This document shows positions 62,635 to 64,000 of a DNA stretch of 64,000 nt, piece after piece. Source of the stretch: an uncultured Clostridia bacterium (GTDB taxonomy: Bacteria; Bacillota; Clostridia; Saccharofermentanales; Saccharofermentanaceae); the NCBI GenBank assembly GCA_947303185.1, contig CAMYXF010000001.1, positions 186,001 through 250,000 of the forward strand. Direction: 5' to 3'. Made by a program: the position numbers and the translations under genes. Under the pieces are notes generated by a model. It ran no database searches, was not told the DNA's origin, and worked only from the letters and a program-made list of their open reading frames with translations. Position 1 is the first letter of the stretch. Each line of letters opens with the position of its first letter.

Positions 62635-64000
62635 ATGGATTTATTAAGCAGATTTGTTAACAGAATTGAATTTGACAGCTATAAGGACTTTAAAGAGAAT
62701 TTCAAGATCATAACACCGGAGGATTTCAACTTCGGTTTCGACGTTGTCGATGTTTATGCACAGGAAGATCCTGAGAAGGAAGCGCTTATCTGGTGCGATG
62801 ACGATGGCAACGAGAGACATTTCACATTTAAGGATGTCAGCGAAAAGAGCAACCGCGTTGCCAACATGTTCAAGGGCCTTGGAATCAAGAAGGGCGACAG
62901 AGTCCTCATGATGCTCCGTCAGCGTCCTGAAGTATGGTTCACAATGGTTGGTCTTCACAAGCTCGGCGCAGTTGTTATCCCTGCTACATTCCAGCTTCTT
63001 TATCACGACATCGTATACAGATGCAATGCTGCTGACGTTAAGATGATCGTTTGCGCTGACGATCCGCAGATCATTGAGCACGTTAACAAGGCACGTCCCG
63101 ACTGCAAGACAGTTCAGTACTGCAGCGTTATCGGCGAAGCACCTGAGGGATGGAGATCTCTTACAGATGATATCGATAATGCATCCCCTGTTTTCGAGCG
63201 TCCCACAGGCGACGAAGCTACACACGCATACGATCCCATGATGATCTATTTCTCATCAGGTACAACCGGTGAGCCTAAGATGATCCTTCACGACTACACA
63301 CTTCCTTTGGGACATATCGTTACTGCTAAGTACTGGCAGCAGGTTTACGACGGATGCAGACACTTAACACAGGCTGACTCAGGCTGGGCTAAGTTTGCAT
63401 GGGGTAAGATCTATGGTCAGTGGATCTGCGGTGCGGTTAACGTTACTTACGATACACAGAAATTCAAGGCTTCCAGAATGCTTGAGATCATGGAAAAGCT
63501 TAAGCTCAACTCATTCTGCGGACCTTCTACGATCTACAGATATCTCATTCAGGAAGATCTTACAAAGTACGACTTCTCTTCCATCAAGCATTGCTCAATG
63601 GCAGGCGAGCCTTTGAATCCTGAAGTATTCTACAAGTGGCAGAAATACACAGGCCTTGAGATCCGTGAGGGATTCGGCCAGACAGAAGGAAGCGTTCTTT
63701 TCGCTAACTTCCCCTGGATCGACGTAAAGCCCGGTTCAACAGGTATGCCCACACCTATCTACGACATCCAGCTGGTTGACGAGAACGGCGTTCCGGTTGA
63801 GGACGGTATCGTTGGTAATATCGTTATCAAGAATGCTTCTTCACGTCCTACAGGACTTTTCCGTGAGTACTACAAGAACCCTGAAGCAATGGAAGCTCAG
63901 TGGCCCGGCGCAGACTACAGCACTGGTGATACAGCATGGAGAGATCCTGAGGGTTATATCTGGTTCGTAGGAAGAAACGACGACGTTATCAAGTGCTCCG
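62635..64000 (+). CDS. AMP-forming acyl-CoA synthetase, 3' truncated
   Basis: The gene starts MDLLSRFVNRIEFDSY and is open to the window edge (455 codons). It has the AMP-binding signature YFSSGTTGEPKM, then GEPLNPE, REGFGQTEGS, and TGDTAWRDPEGYIWFVGRNDDVIK near the end. This is the medium-chain/acetate-type MACS layout: it activates a carboxylic acid to acyl-CoA through an acyl-AMP. AAGGAAG precedes the ATG. The upstream XRE-cupin gene probably regulates it. Confidence 0.88.
   Translation, partial: MDLLSRFVNRIEFDSYKDFKENFKIITPEDFNFGFDVVDVYAQEDPEKEALIWCDDDGNERHFTFKDVSEKSNRVANMFKGLGIKKGDRVLMMLRQRPEVWFTMVGLHKLGAVVIPATFQLLYHDIVYRCNAADVKMIVCADDPQIIEHVNKARPDCKTVQYCSVIGEAPEGWRSLTDDIDNASPVFERPTGDEATHAYDPMMIYFSSGTTGEPKMILHDYTLPLGHIVTAKYWQQVYDGCRHLTQADSGWAKFAWGKIYGQWICGAVNVTYDTQKFKASRMLEIMEKLKLNSFCGPSTIYRYLIQEDLTKYDFSSIKHCSMAGEPLNPEVFYKWQKYTGLEIREGFGQTEGSVLFANFPWIDVKPGSTGMPTPIYDIQLVDENGVPVEDGIVGNIVIKNASSRPTGLFREYYKNPEAMEAQWPGADYSTGDTAWRDPEGYIWFVGRNDDVIKCS

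Overview
The window looks like a chromosomal segment of a low-to-moderate G+C Firmicute, most likely a Clostridia-class gut or rumen anaerobe (Oscillospirales/Saccharofermentans-like is my guess; no rRNA is present to settle it). Reasons: strong GGAGG ribosome sites, Gram-positive lipoproteins with a lipobox, a Bce-type two-component/ABC module, PadR/GntR/AraC/XRE regulators, a preQ1-I type riboswitch, TGnTATAAT extended -10 promoters, and an unusual number of GGDEF proteins (four in 64 kb). No insertion sequence, prophage or CRISPR array was seen.

Layout. 1-5.5 kb: end of a hexuronate-type mannitol dehydrogenase, its GntR/FCD regulator, an acyltransferase, an ArsB/NhaD-type permease and a zinc-ribbon membrane protein. 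5.6-15.8 kb (minus strand): a signalling block with three FecR-domain membrane proteins carrying long Thr-Pro linkers, a CHASE2 adenylate cyclase, a metallo-beta-lactamase/GAF/GGDEF fusion, and upstream an XRE regulator plus a YhfC-type intramembrane protease. 16-24.3 kb (minus): BceRS-like two-component system and BceAB-like ABC transporter, with four small proteins between them (two are paralogues, one with a stop at codon 4; another resembles a CdiA C-terminal tRNase), preceded by two acetyltransferase genes, one fused to a nitroreductase. 24.4-28.5 kb: NlpC/P60 lipoprotein, beta-propeller-like lipoprotein, PHP protein. 28.5-29.9 kb: preQ1 riboswitch, queuosine precursor transporter and QueF.

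30-43 kb: MATE exporter and divergent AraC regulator; a large PAS/GGDEF/EAL protein; a NitT/TauT-type ABC importer; a membrane GGDEF protein; a TPM-like membrane protein; a large solute-binding lipoprotein. 43-51 kb: PadR-flavodoxin-FAD oxidoreductase operon; an NAD salvage operon (NrtR, NMN adenylyltransferase-like, PnuC, SseB-like) behind a tandem palindromic operator; a LacI-type sensor fused to GGDEF; a small HEAT-repeat protein. 51-60 kb: lipoprotein, DusB-like enzyme, a three-gene cluster with a P-loop protein and a methyltransferase, HAD hydrolase, serine hydrolase, TraX-like protein. 60-64 kb: tRNA-Ser(CGA), DJ-1/PfpI protein, MntP with a leader terminator, a 280-bp array of related hairpins, then an XRE-cupin regulator and an AMP-forming acyl-CoA synthetase that runs off the end.

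The most unusual points are the FecR/CHASE2-cyclase/MBL-GGDEF block, which physically links cAMP-type and c-di-GMP-type signalling to envelope sensors and carries a repeated C-terminal module I do not recognise, and the non-coding hairpin array at 61.6-61.9 kb.
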